A stretch of DNA of 64,000 nucleotides from NCBI RefSeq assembly GCF_018987265.1, contig NZ_CP076853.1, forward strand, positions 1,674,001 to 1,738,000, written 5' to 3'. The position numbers and the translations under genes are program-made. Numbering within the stretch: position 1 is the stretch's first letter; every line of letters begins with the position of its first letter. The stretch is from Rhizobium sp. WYJ-E13 (GTDB lineage Bacteria > Pseudomonadota > Alphaproteobacteria > Rhizobiales > Rhizobiaceae). Positions 27,531 to 35,479 of the stretch are shown here, in pieces. The notes beneath the pieces are model-generated. The model was not told the origin of the DNA. It saw nothing but the letters and a program-made list of their open reading frames with translations, and did not search any database.

Positions 27531-28412
27531 ATGCGTTTTGATCTGACCGACCTTCGCCTCTTCCTGGCCGTCGTCGATGCCGGCAGCATCACCCATGGAG
27601 CGGCAGATGCGGGGCTCTCGCTTGCCGCTGCGAGCGAACGGCTGCGCGACATGGAGGCGCTCGGCGAAGTCATCCTGCTGGAACGCGGCCGGCGCGGCGT
27701 CTCGCCAACGGAGGCCGGGGAAGCGCTCGCCCACCATGCCCGCGTGATTCTCGGCCAGATCAGGCGGATGCGTGGCGAACTCGGCGAATATGCGCGGGGG
27801 CTGCGCTCGACGATCAGCATTCTCGCCAACACGGCTGCCATATCGGAACATCTGCCTGAACGGCTCGCATCCTGGATGGCCGCCAACCCGCAGGTGGATC
27901 TGCAACTGAAGGAACGGCAGAGCGTCGAGATTGCCAGAAGCGTGGCGGCGGGTCATGCCGAGATCGGCATCCTCTCTGCTGCGGCGGATATGGCCGGGCT
28001 GGCGGTGAGACCTTTCGCCATGGACCGGCTCGTCGCCGTTGTCAGCAAAGGCCATCCTCTGGCCCGAGAGAGCAGCGTCAGTTTCACCGACCTCGTCGAT
28101 GAGCATTTCATCGGTCTCGCCGGCGGCGCCCTGCAGGATCATATCGATGCGCAGGCGGGCCGTATCGGCATCAGGCTGAAGACCCGCGTGCGGCTGCGCG
28201 ATTTCGGGGCCATCTGCCGGCTGGCGGGTGCCGATATCGGTATCGGCATCGTGCCTGAAACGGCCGCCCGCCGCGCCGGGCGATCATCCGGGATTGTCGT
28301 TCTCCGCCTCTCGGATGACTGGGCCACGCGCCAATTGCTGGTCTGCACGGCGGAACGGGCGGAATTGTCGGTCCACGCGCGCAGCCTTCTGGACCATCTC
28401 GCGCCGGCCTGA
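27531..28412 (+). CDS. LysR-type regulator, divergent from TauE-like exporter
   Basis: 293-residue LysR regulator with the HTH in LRLFLAVVDAGSITHGAADAGLSLAAASERLRDME. A substrate-binding-like domain follows (about 90-290). I place the start at 27531 (MRFDLTDL) because it matches the usual LysR N-terminus; an ATG at 27513 would add six residues but sits directly on the AGGAG. Neighbours are a TauE/SafE exporter (divergent) and a ThDP-dependent enzyme (126 bases downstream), its probable targets. Confidence 0.9.
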   Translation: MRFDLTDLRLFLAVVDAGSITHGAADAGLSLAAASERLRDMEALGEVILLERGRRGVSPTEAGEALAHHARVILGQIRRMRGELGEYARGLRSTISILANTAAISEHLPERLASWMAANPQVDLQLKERQSVEIARSVAAGHAEIGILSAAADMAGLAVRPFAMDRLVAVVSKGHPLARESSVSFTDLVDEHFIGLAGGALQDHIDAQAGRIGIRLKTRVRLRDFGAICRLAGADIGIGIVPETAARRAGRSSGIVVLRLSDDWATRQLLVCTAERAELSVHARSLLDHLAPA

Positions 28413-28538
28413 AAAAATGTTCATCCAATGCCTGTGAGGAAGGCTTTCCGCTCTGTCACGAAAGCGTGCCGACGCGTTATTCAAGGTTGTGCTTATGTTC
28501 TTCCCGTGCAAGGCTGAAGTAAGCGGGAGGGAACTGCC

Positions 28539-30095
28539 ATGAATGGTGCGGACAGCCTGTGTGATACGCTCCTGGCAAACGATGTCAGGGTGTGCTTTGC
28601 CAATCCCGGCACGTCGGAAATGCATTTCGTGGCCGCCCTCGACCGCAAGCCCGAAATGCGCTGCGTTCTCGGTCTCTCCGAGGGCGTGGTGACGGGCGCG
28701 GCCGATGGTTATGCGCGCATGACCGATCACCCGGCGGCGACATTGCTGCACACCGGGCCGGGGCTCGCCAATGGCCTTGCCAATCTCCACAATGCCCGCC
28801 GCGCCAGAGTACCTGTCATCAACATCGTCGGCGATCATGCCTCCTATCATCTTCCCCTCGACGCGCCGCTGACATCTGACATCGAGAGCCTGGCGGGCGC
28901 GATGTCCAAGTGGGTGCACCGTATCCGCAGCCCGGAAGAAATTGCCGGCGCGACGGAGGCCGCCTACCGTGCCTCAATGTCACCGCCCGGTGTGGCAACG
29001 CTCATCCTGCCGGCAGATGCTGCCTGGGGCGATGTCGAGGCGGAGCAGCCGATCAGGCTGTCGCGGCCGGAGCCTCATGCCGTTAACATGGATAGCGTGC
29101 GCGAGGTTGCCGCCGCCATCAGAGACACGCCCGGAGAGGCTGGAATTCTGGTCAGCGGTGCGGCTGCCCGCGCCGACTGCCTGGAGATTGCGGGTGCGAT
29201 TGCAGCCGCCAGGGATGTGCGTCTCTTCAGCGAGATGCAACTGCCGAGGGTCGAACGTGGCCGCGGCCGTGTCGCCGTGACCCGCATCCCCTACCCGATC
29301 GACGCCGCCCTGGATCTGCTGGCCGATATCGATGTGCTGGTATTGGTCGGCGCGCCCGAGCCTGTCGCCTTCTTTGCCTATCCGGGTAAGCCTGGACGGC
29401 TGGTGCGCAAAGGCTGCAAGGTTCTGACCCTTGCAAGACATGGCGAAGATCTGAAAGGCGGGCTGGAAGCACTCAGGGACGAACTCGGCGTCAGGCCGTC
29501 GCAGCCTCTGCCGAGGGCAAGTTCCGCTTCCGACGACTACATCGTTCCTTTCGGGCATCTGACCGAAGATGCGATCGCCGTGATGGTGGCGGAAAGACTT
29601 CCCGACAATGCCATCGTCTGCGACGAAGGGATCACCTCGGCCCGCCGCTTCTTCGAACTTTCAGCCGGCTCGGCGCCGCACGACTACCTGATGAACACTG
29701 GCGGCTCGATAGGCTGTGGCATACCGCTTGCGACGGGTGCCGCAATCGCCTGTCCCGACCGGAAGGTCATCAATCTGCAGGCAGATGGCAGCGCCATGTA
29801 CACGGTGCAGGGCCTGTGGACGCAGGCGCGTGAAAATCTCGACGTGGTGACGATCATCTTCGCCAACCGCGCCTATGCCGTGCTTCATGCCGAGATGCGC
29901 AATGTCGGCGTCAACGGAATTGGCGAAAACGCCCGCCGGATGATGGACCTCGATCACCCCGCCTGGGACTGGGTATTGATCGCCAAGGGCATGGGCGTCG
30001 ATGCCGCAGGTGCACACAGCTGCGAGCAATTTGCCGATCTCTTCGACAGCGCCCTCAGGCGCCGCGGGCCGTTTCTGATCGAAGCGATCATCTGA
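28539..30095 (+). CDS. ThDP-dependent acetolactate synthase-like enzyme
   Basis: 518-residue protein of the acetolactate synthase/benzoylformate decarboxylase superfamily. The catalytic Glu of the PYR domain is in LGLSEGVVTGAADGYARM, the central domain spans about 185-320, and the ThDP/Mg motif of the PP domain is about residues 410-440 (LQADGSAMYTVQGLWTQARENL). It is shorter than true IlvB and has no small-subunit gene beside it, so it is probably catabolic, for example a 2-oxoacid decarboxylase. GGGAGGG supports the start. Confidence 0.85.
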   Translation: MNGADSLCDTLLANDVRVCFANPGTSEMHFVAALDRKPEMRCVLGLSEGVVTGAADGYARMTDHPAATLLHTGPGLANGLANLHNARRARVPVINIVGDHASYHLPLDAPLTSDIESLAGAMSKWVHRIRSPEEIAGATEAAYRASMSPPGVATLILPADAAWGDVEAEQPIRLSRPEPHAVNMDSVREVAAAIRDTPGEAGILVSGAAARADCLEIAGAIAAARDVRLFSEMQLPRVERGRGRVAVTRIPYPIDAALDLLADIDVLVLVGAPEPVAFFAYPGKPGRLVRKGCKVLTLARHGEDLKGGLEALRDELGVRPSQPLPRASSASDDYIVPFGHLTEDAIAVMVAERLPDNAIVCDEGITSARRFFELSAGSAPHDYLMNTGGSIGCGIPLATGAAIACPDRKVINLQADGSAMYTVQGLWTQARENLDVVTIIFANRAYAVLHAEMRNVGVNGIGENARRMMDLDHPAWDWVLIAKGMGVDAAGAHSCEQFADLFDSALRRRGPFLIEAII

Positions 30096-30160
30096 TTGCG
30101 ACGACGAACGCGGTTGAAGCCCTGCCCCGCTCGCTGTGGCGGGAAAGCCTGGGTCGGGTG

Positions 30161-30310
30161 ATGAGCGCCAGCGCCGCCGATCTCCTGACCGAGCTTTACG
30201 AGGTTCACAGCCGGGGCGGCCTCATCGACGTCGAGCCGAATACGCCCGATGTCCGCAGAGATTCCACCGAGCTGATCGACGCGCTCAGGCCCATTGTCGC
30301 CGTGCGGTGA
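30161..30310 (+). CDS. Possible 49-residue protein or gene remnant
   Basis: The frame after the ThDP enzyme is open from its stop codon and reads like coding sequence (VMSASAADLLTELYEVHSRG onward, ending LRPIVAVR). The only ATG is at 30161 and lacks a clear Shine-Dalgarno. It could be a small co-transcribed gene or the tail of an eroded one. No family is recognised. Confidence 0.35.
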   Translation: MSASAADLLTELYEVHSRGGLIDVEPNTPDVRRDSTELIDALRPIVAVR

Positions 30311-30385
30311 CCTTGAGAAAGATCGTCCTGCCAAGCCGGAACCGGATAAGGCTGCGGGGATTTACCCTCAGCACAGGAGGTTCAG

Positions 30386-30535
30386 ATGATCCGCAAACTG
30401 AAGTCAGGTGAATATCGTCTCTATTCCCGCAAACCCGATGCGAAGACGCACAAGCGCAAGAACCTTGGCACCTTCAAGACCCGGGAAGCGGCTGAAAAGC
30501 ATGAGCGCGAGGTGCAGTATTTCAAGCATCACTAG
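30386..30535 (+). CDS. Small basic conserved-type protein, 49 residues
   Basis: Starts 5 bases after a perfect AGGAGG (30375-30380). The product is MIRKLKSGEYRLYSRKP... ending AAEKHEREVQYFKHH. It is very basic and rich in Lys/Arg with a GTFKTREAAEKHEREVQ helix. I believe similar roughly 50-residue proteins are widespread in Rhizobiales, but no function is known. The composition suggests nucleic-acid binding, which is inference only. Confidence 0.8.
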   Translation: MIRKLKSGEYRLYSRKPDAKTHKRKNLGTFKTREAAEKHEREVQYFKHH

Positions 30536-30638
30536 AGCATTCCAGCAGCAAGGTGTGGAGCGGATGCACGGCCCGCTTGAACAGCAATAGTGCCGTCGTC
30601 GCGACTCCCCAAAGTGTGCTGCAGGAGGATCGGCTTCC

Positions 30639-30935
30639 TCAGCGGCCGATCGTGCCCTTCGGATCCTCCTGATAAGGTTCGCGGCGATTGGGATCGCTGT
30701 AATAAGTCCGGTAGCCGCCGCTCGAATAGGTCTCTCGATAGGTGCCATTGAGCTGCTGATGCGTCTGTGAATAGAGATCTCCGTTTCGGTACGTATTGTA
30801 GCCGCCACCGAGATTTTGCTCTCTGATATAGGTATTGCCTGAACTGTCGGTAGAACACGGAGCCGAAACCAGATCGCAGGAAGCAGATGCATTCCCGGCG
30901 ACCAGCAAGAAAATCCCAAACAAAACCGCCTTCAT
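30639..30935 (-). CDS. Secreted Tyr/Gly/Asn-rich small protein
   Basis: 98-residue product with a signal peptide (MKAVLFGIFLLVAGNASA). The mature chain is rich in Tyr, Gly, Asn and Ser (NLGGGYNTYRNGDLYSQTHQ, SSGGYRTYYSDPNRREPY) with an N-terminal Cys pair. AAGGAG precedes the ATG at 30935. No domain is recognised; the composition resembles small secreted or surface proteins. It is divergent from the DUF2092 operon across a 355-base gap. Confidence 0.72.
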   Translation of the reverse strand: MKAVLFGIFLLVAGNASASCDLVSAPCSTDSSGNTYIREQNLGGGYNTYRNGDLYSQTHQQLNGTYRETYSSGGYRTYYSDPNRREPYQEDPKGTIGR

Positions 30936-31290
30936 GCAAACTCCTTTTTCGCGAAAATCGGCGTCGCGCGCGAGAGCAATGTAACGTGACGGCGAAAAAG
31001 AACAAACAGAAAACATTTACGCCTGTCCCGGCAACATATTTCAGCATGGCGCCAGGCTGAGTTTCTTCTGCTCCCGGCACTCGACCCAGGATATCGCAAA
31101 ATAGGCGCAAAGCGCTGACGACCTTGATCTGCGTCAATGACGATGATATCGGGCAGATGAATATATTAGAAAATACTTATTTTAATTCCGGTTAGTGCGA
31201 TATTCTTCGCTGAGGAGCGGCCCAGCTTCGGGGCGTAGGTACTGACGCCTGGGGTGAAGGTGTAATTGGGCTATTCCTTTAAAGGGGGGG
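30936..31290. other. Divergent intergenic region with anaerobox
   Basis: 355 bases between the small secreted protein and DUF2092 genes. It has no gene of its own. The AT-rich segment 31150-31195 follows the FNR/FixK box described separately. The promoter for the minus-strand gene should also lie here but is not obvious. Confidence 0.55.
31124..31167 (+). promoter_or_regulatory. FNR/FixK anaerobox and promoter for the DUF2092 operon
   Basis: TTGATCTGCGTCAA (31124-31137) matches TTGAT-N4-ATCAA with one substitution, common in rhizobial FixK/FnrN sites. TATATT at 31162-31167 places the box centre about 43 bases before the inferred start, close to the class II -41.5 position. It points at the DUF2092 gene. 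Confidence 0.6.
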
Positions 31291-32127
31291 ATGATGCGAT
31301 ATTGCAATGGCATCACAGATAGGCCTTTTCTCGCACAGTTCCTGGGGTTGCGGACGGCTCGCAGGGCAATCATAGCCTTTGCCTTGGCAAGCGTTGCAGT
31401 CGTGCCGTCGTTTGCGAACGGCGGCAAAACCGATCCCAAGGCCATTCTCAAGTCGATGTCGGACTATCTGGCAAGACAGTCGGCGATCTCGGCGAAGTTC
31501 AACTCGAGCATCGAGGTGATCACGCCGGAACTCGAGAAAATCCAGTTCGACAGTTCGACGACCCTGCAGTTGAAGCGTCCCGACAAACTGAGAGCGGAGC
31601 GTGTTGGCGGTTATGCGGCTGTGGAGATGATCTTCGACGGGACCACGCTGACGATCCATGACATCGACAACAAGAAGTATGCGCAGGCGAGCGCCGGTGG
31701 GACGATTGACGCCCTGGTCGATCGCATGCGCCACGAGTTCGGCATCGGCGCGCCGGGCGTTGATCTGCTCTTGAGCGATGTCTATGGCGCCTTGAGCGCA
31801 GACGTGCTGGCCGCAAAATACATCGGCCAGGGCGTCATCGATGGTGTCGAGTGCGAACACCTCGCCTTCAGGAACAACGAGACCGATTGGCAGCTCTGGG
31901 TCAGAACAGGTCCGGAACCGATCCCCTGCAAGATGGTGATCACCAGCAAGACGGTGACCGGCTCGCCGCAATACACGGTCGAGGTCCGGGATTGGAAGCC
32001 AGGTGCGGCAATCGGGAATGCGGCGTTTGAATTCAAGGTCGATGGCGCGGGCTCGAAGGTGGACATCAAGGACCTTTCGGCTCTCGACGAGGTGCCGCCT
32101 GCCGCGACGGAAGGAGCGCAACAATGA
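31291..32127 (+). CDS. DUF2092 exported protein, LolA-like fold
   Basis: 278-residue exported protein of the DUF2092 family, related in fold to LolA/LolB lipoprotein carriers. An N-terminal hydrophobic signal (AIIAFALASVAVVPSFA) is followed by ILKSMSDYLARQSAISAKFNSS, RPDKLRAERVG and a long beta-rich region ending in FEFKVDGAGSKVDIKDLSAL. A run of Gs ahead of ATGATG serves as Shine-Dalgarno. It overlaps the next gene by ATGA. Low-oxygen control is predicted from the upstream box. Cargo unknown. Confidence 0.83.
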   Translation: MMRYCNGITDRPFLAQFLGLRTARRAIIAFALASVAVVPSFANGGKTDPKAILKSMSDYLARQSAISAKFNSSIEVITPELEKIQFDSSTTLQLKRPDKLRAERVGGYAAVEMIFDGTTLTIHDIDNKKYAQASAGGTIDALVDRMRHEFGIGAPGVDLLLSDVYGALSADVLAAKYIGQGVIDGVECEHLAFRNNETDWQLWVRTGPEPIPCKMVITSKTVTGSPQYTVEVRDWKPGAAIGNAAFEFKVDGAGSKVDIKDLSALDEVPPAATEGAQQ

Positions 32128-32381
32128 GCATCACGAAAACGATGATCGCTGGCATGGTCGGCCTCAGCGCTCTGGTCATGGCCGACAATGCCTCTTTGTC
32201 GAATCTCGAGACCTGGGTCGGCCAGGCTGAGGCGCGTATCGGTCGGCCGGCGACGCCGATGAGCTATGCCGGCGTGGCAAGGCGGACCACACGCCGAGCC
32301 GTCGCCGTGGGCGCGGCGGCGTCGACCGGCTGCCGGACCGTCTACGATGCCTACGGCCAAGCGGTGACGACCTGTTATTGA
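32124..32381 (+). CDS. Small exported protein coupled to DUF2092
   Basis: 85-residue product starting in the ATGA overlap with the DUF2092 stop, with AAGGAG upstream. The N-terminus has a short hydrophobic stretch (MIAGMVGLSALVMA), and the C-terminus ends with TGCRTVYDAYGQAVTTCY, whose two cysteines may pair. No family is recognised. Translational coupling suggests that it works with the DUF2092 protein. Confidence 0.72.
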   Translation: MSITKTMIAGMVGLSALVMADNASLSNLETWVGQAEARIGRPATPMSYAGVARRTTRRAVAVGAAASTGCRTVYDAYGQAVTTCY

Positions 32382-32764
32382 GGCGGCTTGATGCTGCATT
32401 GATAGGGCGAATCGAATTGCCTCGAACCCGCCACGCTCACTTTCGCGTTCCTGATATCCTGTATCGCCGCTCGCGCCGATGAGGGGGTGGTGTCGGTTTC
32501 TGGCTTCCAGGGCAATATGGCAGCTTCGCAGCCATAGCCCCGGAGCTGGGCTTTTCGCTTCCCATGATTACCTACGCCTATTCGGGAGATGCGGGCAAAT
32601 GCGAACAGAACGGATACCGACTGTGGCAATCAAGCCACGTCCGCCGGCAACCGCAAATATTAGCAGTCGAAAATATTTTGAAAAATCTGAGGCCTCGATC
32701 ATGATCGAGGCTATCAGGGCGGGATTCGGCATTCATCGCGCGCTGAACATTTGTGGGGGAACCA
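32382..32764. other. Intergenic region before the outer-membrane protein gene
   Basis: 383 bases. The first half contains overlapping short frames on both strands without starts or homology and may be decayed sequence. The second half is AT-rich around 32655-32690 and carries a perfect 20-bp palindrome. I see no real gene. Confidence 0.5.
32692..32711. promoter_or_regulatory. Perfect 20-bp palindrome, possible operator
   Basis: GCCTCGATCATGATCGAGGC is self-complementary over its full length and lies 54 bases before the outer-membrane protein start codon, next to an AT-rich block. It has the size and symmetry of a dimeric regulator site. Confidence 0.5.
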
Positions 32765-33556
32765 ATGAGATCTTCTGTCATTCGAACTCTGGTCTGCATC
32801 GGAATCTGTTTCATCACCGGCAGCACCCTCGCCGCGGACATCCAATCCCCGATGACGCCGGAGGTGCAGCCGATAAAGACCGAAAGTGGCTGGACCTTTG
32901 CATTCGTGCCTTATTTCTGGGCGGCAGGACTGTCGGGTGACATTGCCCAGTTCGGACTGCCGGAAGCTCATGTCGATGCCAGCTTCAGCGACATCCTCGA
33001 CCACTTCGATTTCGGTGCGATGGCGATGGGGGAAGCCCGTTACGGGCCGTACAGCATCTTCGGCGATGCAATCTATTTGAAGATATCAGGTCAGTCGGGC
33101 ACGCCGAGGGGGATTTTGGCGACTGGCGTCGAACTCTCGTCCGAAACCTTCGCAGGCTTGCTTGGTGCCGGTTACTCGGTCTACGAGGACAATGCAGCGC
33201 GGCTCGACATTGTCGGCGGCGCGCGCGTGTGGTCCGTCAAAAGCGAACTGTCCTTCAGCGGCGGCGTTCTCGACGGACGTTCTGCCACCGATGAGGCAAC
33301 CTGGGTCGATGGCATGGCCGGTTTCAAGGGGACCTATTCCATCACCCCGGAAATCTACCTGACCGGCTGGGGGCTTGTCGGTGCCGGCGGTGCCGACATC
33401 GATTGGGACGTCGCCGCGGCGATCGGCTACAACTTCAACGATACCGTCTCGGCGCTTGCCGGTTACCGCGCACTCGGGGTCGACTACAGCAACGACGGAT
33501 TCGTCTTCGACGTGGTCCAGCAGGGACCGATGCTTGGGCTCAAGGTGAAGTTCTAA
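32765..33556 (+). CDS. Outer-membrane beta-barrel protein, unknown role
   Basis: 263-residue exported protein. A signal peptide (MRSSVIRTLVCIGICFITGSTLA) precedes alternating amphipathic strands (WTFAFVPYFWAAGLSG, ARYGPYSIFGDAIYLKI, FAGLLGAGYSVYED), and it ends in Phe (GLKVKF), the usual outer-membrane insertion signal. The length fits an 8-10 strand barrel. The start at 32765 follows GGGGG; an upstream GTG in frame is less likely. Expression may be governed by the palindrome upstream. Confidence 0.8.
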   Translation: MRSSVIRTLVCIGICFITGSTLAADIQSPMTPEVQPIKTESGWTFAFVPYFWAAGLSGDIAQFGLPEAHVDASFSDILDHFDFGAMAMGEARYGPYSIFGDAIYLKISGQSGTPRGILATGVELSSETFAGLLGAGYSVYEDNAARLDIVGGARVWSVKSELSFSGGVLDGRSATDEATWVDGMAGFKGTYSITPEIYLTGWGLVGAGGADIDWDVAAAIGYNFNDTVSALAGYRALGVDYSNDGFVFDVVQQGPMLGLKVKF

Positions 33557-33567
33557 GCCGCGCAAGA

Positions 33568-33957
33568 ATGAGCGAATGGCTGAAAGCGACAAGACAATGG
33601 GCGCGATCCGTGAAACGCGATGTGGTCGCACTCTGGATTGCCGCGCGCGACAGCCGCACGCCTGTTGTGGCCAAGATCGTCGCCGGTGCGGTTGCTGCCT
33701 ACGCGCTTTCGCCCGTCGATCTCATCCCGGATTTCGTGCCTGTGCTCGGCTATCTCGATGATCTCATCATCGTCCCGTTCGGCATTCTCATCGCCATCCG
33801 CCTCATTCCGGAGCCGCTGATGGCGGAATTCCGGGACATGGCCACCCAACGGGCGCAGCGCCCGGTCAGCCGTTCGGGGCTTATCGCGATCATCATCATC
33901 TGGCTGATCGCCGCGGCCCTCTGCATCTGGTCTGCACGGAACCTGTTTCTTCGCTGA
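33568..33957 (+). CDS. YkvA-family DUF1232 membrane protein
   Basis: 129-residue protein with the DUF1232 core TPVVAKIVAGAVAAYALSPVDLIPDFVPVLGYLDDLIIVPFGI (about 30-72), including the diagnostic SPVDLIPDF. A second hydrophobic span lies near the C-terminus (LIAIIIIWLIAAALCIW). It begins 11 bases after the outer-membrane protein stop, so it is likely co-transcribed. Function unknown. Confidence 0.85.
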   Translation: MSEWLKATRQWARSVKRDVVALWIAARDSRTPVVAKIVAGAVAAYALSPVDLIPDFVPVLGYLDDLIIVPFGILIAIRLIPEPLMAEFRDMATQRAQRPVSRSGLIAIIIIWLIAAALCIWSARNLFLR

Positions 33958-33969
33958 GCCGAAACCCAT

Positions 33970-34062
33970 CTACTCCCGCATGAAGGCGCCGCGCAGCCAG
34001 TCTAGGAAATGGCTTGCCGCCGGCGAGAGCGCCCTTCTGGCGCGCGTAATCGCTGACGAGGA
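33970..34062 (-). pseudogene. C-terminal remnant of a LysR-type regulator
   Basis: A minus-strand frame ends TRARRALSPAASHFLDWLRGAF followed by a stop. This resembles the last residues of LysR regulators, where LSPAA-x2-FLDWLR is common. Nothing of the rest of the gene is present; the 2'-5' RNA ligase-like gene abuts it. Evidence for a deletion or recombination junction. Confidence 0.45.
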
Positions 34063-34064
34063 AA

Positions 34065-34601
34065 TCAGGCCGGCAATTGCCGATGCCATAAGAGCTCGAC
34101 CGGATGGAAGGCAACCAGTGAGATCCGGTGCAGGCTTGCGCTCATCGGCTGCCAGAGGCCCATCGCCCCGCTGATTGCCGCTCCTGCCTCCTCCGGGGTC
34201 AATTGTTCCCCGAGCGTCACATGCGGCACCCAGTTTCCGGGTAGATAATAGGGCCAGCACGCCGCCCCAGCCGAGTCGACGGCCGCGTGGAAATCCCGAT
34301 GCAGGGCAAGCAACTCAGCGGAGACGACGGGCGCTGCGAAGAGGACGGGTGCCGGTCCGGGAAAGAGACCAACACTGGAAAGCCTGACGACAGGCGCGCG
34401 CATGCCGTCGCTGAACCGGTCGAGCGCTCTGAAAAGAGGCTCGGGGTCGAGCCCGTCGTAGACGGCAAGCGATATATGCGGCTCGATGTTCAGCCGACGC
34501 GGGGTCCTGGCATTGGGCGAAATACGCTCAACATGCTCAACGATCGGCTGAAGTTCTGCGGTGCTGTACGGGTCCAACTCCAAATATACGGCAAAGGGCA
34601 A
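34065..34601 (-). CDS. 2'-5' RNA ligase superfamily (2H phosphoesterase) protein
   Basis: 178-residue protein with the two catalytic HxS/T motifs of the 2H phosphoesterase fold: HISLAVY (about residue 43) and HVTLGEQ (about residue 129). Members act on 2',3'-cyclic or 2'-5' phosphate linkages in RNA or nucleotides. It lies between two degenerate gene fragments. The true substrate is unknown. Confidence 0.82.
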   Translation of the reverse strand: MPFAVYLELDPYSTAELQPIVEHVERISPNARTPRRLNIEPHISLAVYDGLDPEPLFRALDRFSDGMRAPVVRLSSVGLFPGPAPVLFAAPVVSAELLALHRDFHAAVDSAGAACWPYYLPGNWVPHVTLGEQLTPEEAGAAISGAMGLWQPMSASLHRISLVAFHPVELLWHRQLPA

Positions 34602-34643
34602 GACGTCACCTGCATGTTGGCAGTAGCTTCGGTGACGCCATTA

Positions 34644-34970
34644 TCAGGGCAATCGGAGCCGTGCCGCAAGCGGGTACCGCCGGCATCTTCGCATTCCCCA
34701 CACTGGGGGCATCTTCTCGAATTTCAGCACGGCCGGATCGAGGTGCTCCCGGGCATATCCGGCTGCGGTCCAGGACACCAGTTGCGGCTGATAGCGGCTT
34801 GGGTCGTCGAGGCTTGCCGGCGTGACAATGAAGACCTCGGGCATATCGGCGAACGTCATGTAGACGGCCGAACCGCATGTCGGGCAGAAGCCGCGCTGCT
34901 TGACGATTCCGCCCTTGCCGACCGTTTGCCACGAGGATGCCGCTCCCTCGACCTTCACCTCCACTACCAC
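34644..34970 (-). pseudogene. GFA/CENP-V family fragment, N-terminus missing
   Basis: The frame contains the second half of a GFA-type zinc protein (KQRGFCPTCGSAVYMTF, then ASLDDPSRYQPQLVSW and LDPAVLKFEKMPP). The N-terminal part with the first CxCG and CxxC ligands is absent; upstream in frame there is a stop before any such motif. The end also runs on past the normal family terminus. An intact relative lies at 44723-45112. Probably a remnant. Confidence 0.65.
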
Positions 34971-35016
34971 GAAAGTCAGACGCGATTGATGCCCGGTGTC
35001 GCTGGAGCGTTACTCC

Positions 35017-35397
35017 CTATGATCTGATATCGGTGAGATCATCCCGTTCGGTTCGGGTGCGGCCCGCCGCATCGAGCGCCTGCACACTGACGGCGGCAAC
35101 AAGGCCGGTTAGTATGATGCCGCAAAGGCCGATCGGCACGAATAGGATGCGTGCTATCGTACTCTTCGGCGCAAGATCGCCGTAGCCGATCGTCAGGCCG
35201 GTGACGAAGGTGAAATACAGGCTCTCACCGATGCCCCAGCCCTCGATCCAGCCGACAACGGCGCCTGCTCCGACCATGACGATCAGCACGCCGGAAAAAA
35301 TCGGCCAGAGGATGCGGATCTGGTTGAAAAGCGCCGCGAAGAACAGCCGTCTCATCCATGTACTCGATTGAAATGTCGTGCCGACTTTTGTCGTCAT
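35017..35397 (-). CDS. Two-TM potassium channel-like protein
   Basis: 126-residue Ion_trans_2 protein: TM1 about residues 28-50, pore helix and selectivity filter TIGYGDL about residue 70, and TM2 about 82-105. The filter is the K+ channel type. There is no RCK/TrkA-N domain, so gating is unclear. The start at 35397 follows GGAGGGGAATGG and avoids a non-homologous extension. Same strand as the Ca2+/H+ antiporter upstream, 82 bases away. Confidence 0.85.
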   Translation of the reverse strand: MTTKVGTTFQSSTWMRRLFFAALFNQIRILWPIFSGVLIVMVGAGAVVGWIEGWGIGESLYFTFVTGLTIGYGDLAPKSTIARILFVPIGLCGIILTGLVAAVSVQALDAAGRTRTERDDLTDIRS

Positions 35398-35479
35398 GTC
35401 CCTGCCATTCCCCTCCTGCAATCCATAGGGCCAATCCATCACGCACGCGTTCCCGGCCGCCATTTTGCGGGTTGAATGA

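Noticed and set aside
32375..32629. 84-codon minus-strand frame between the DUF2092 operon and the barrel gene
   Set aside because: No ribosome-binding site, no signal peptide and no recognisable family. It could be decayed sequence, but I cannot support it as a gene.
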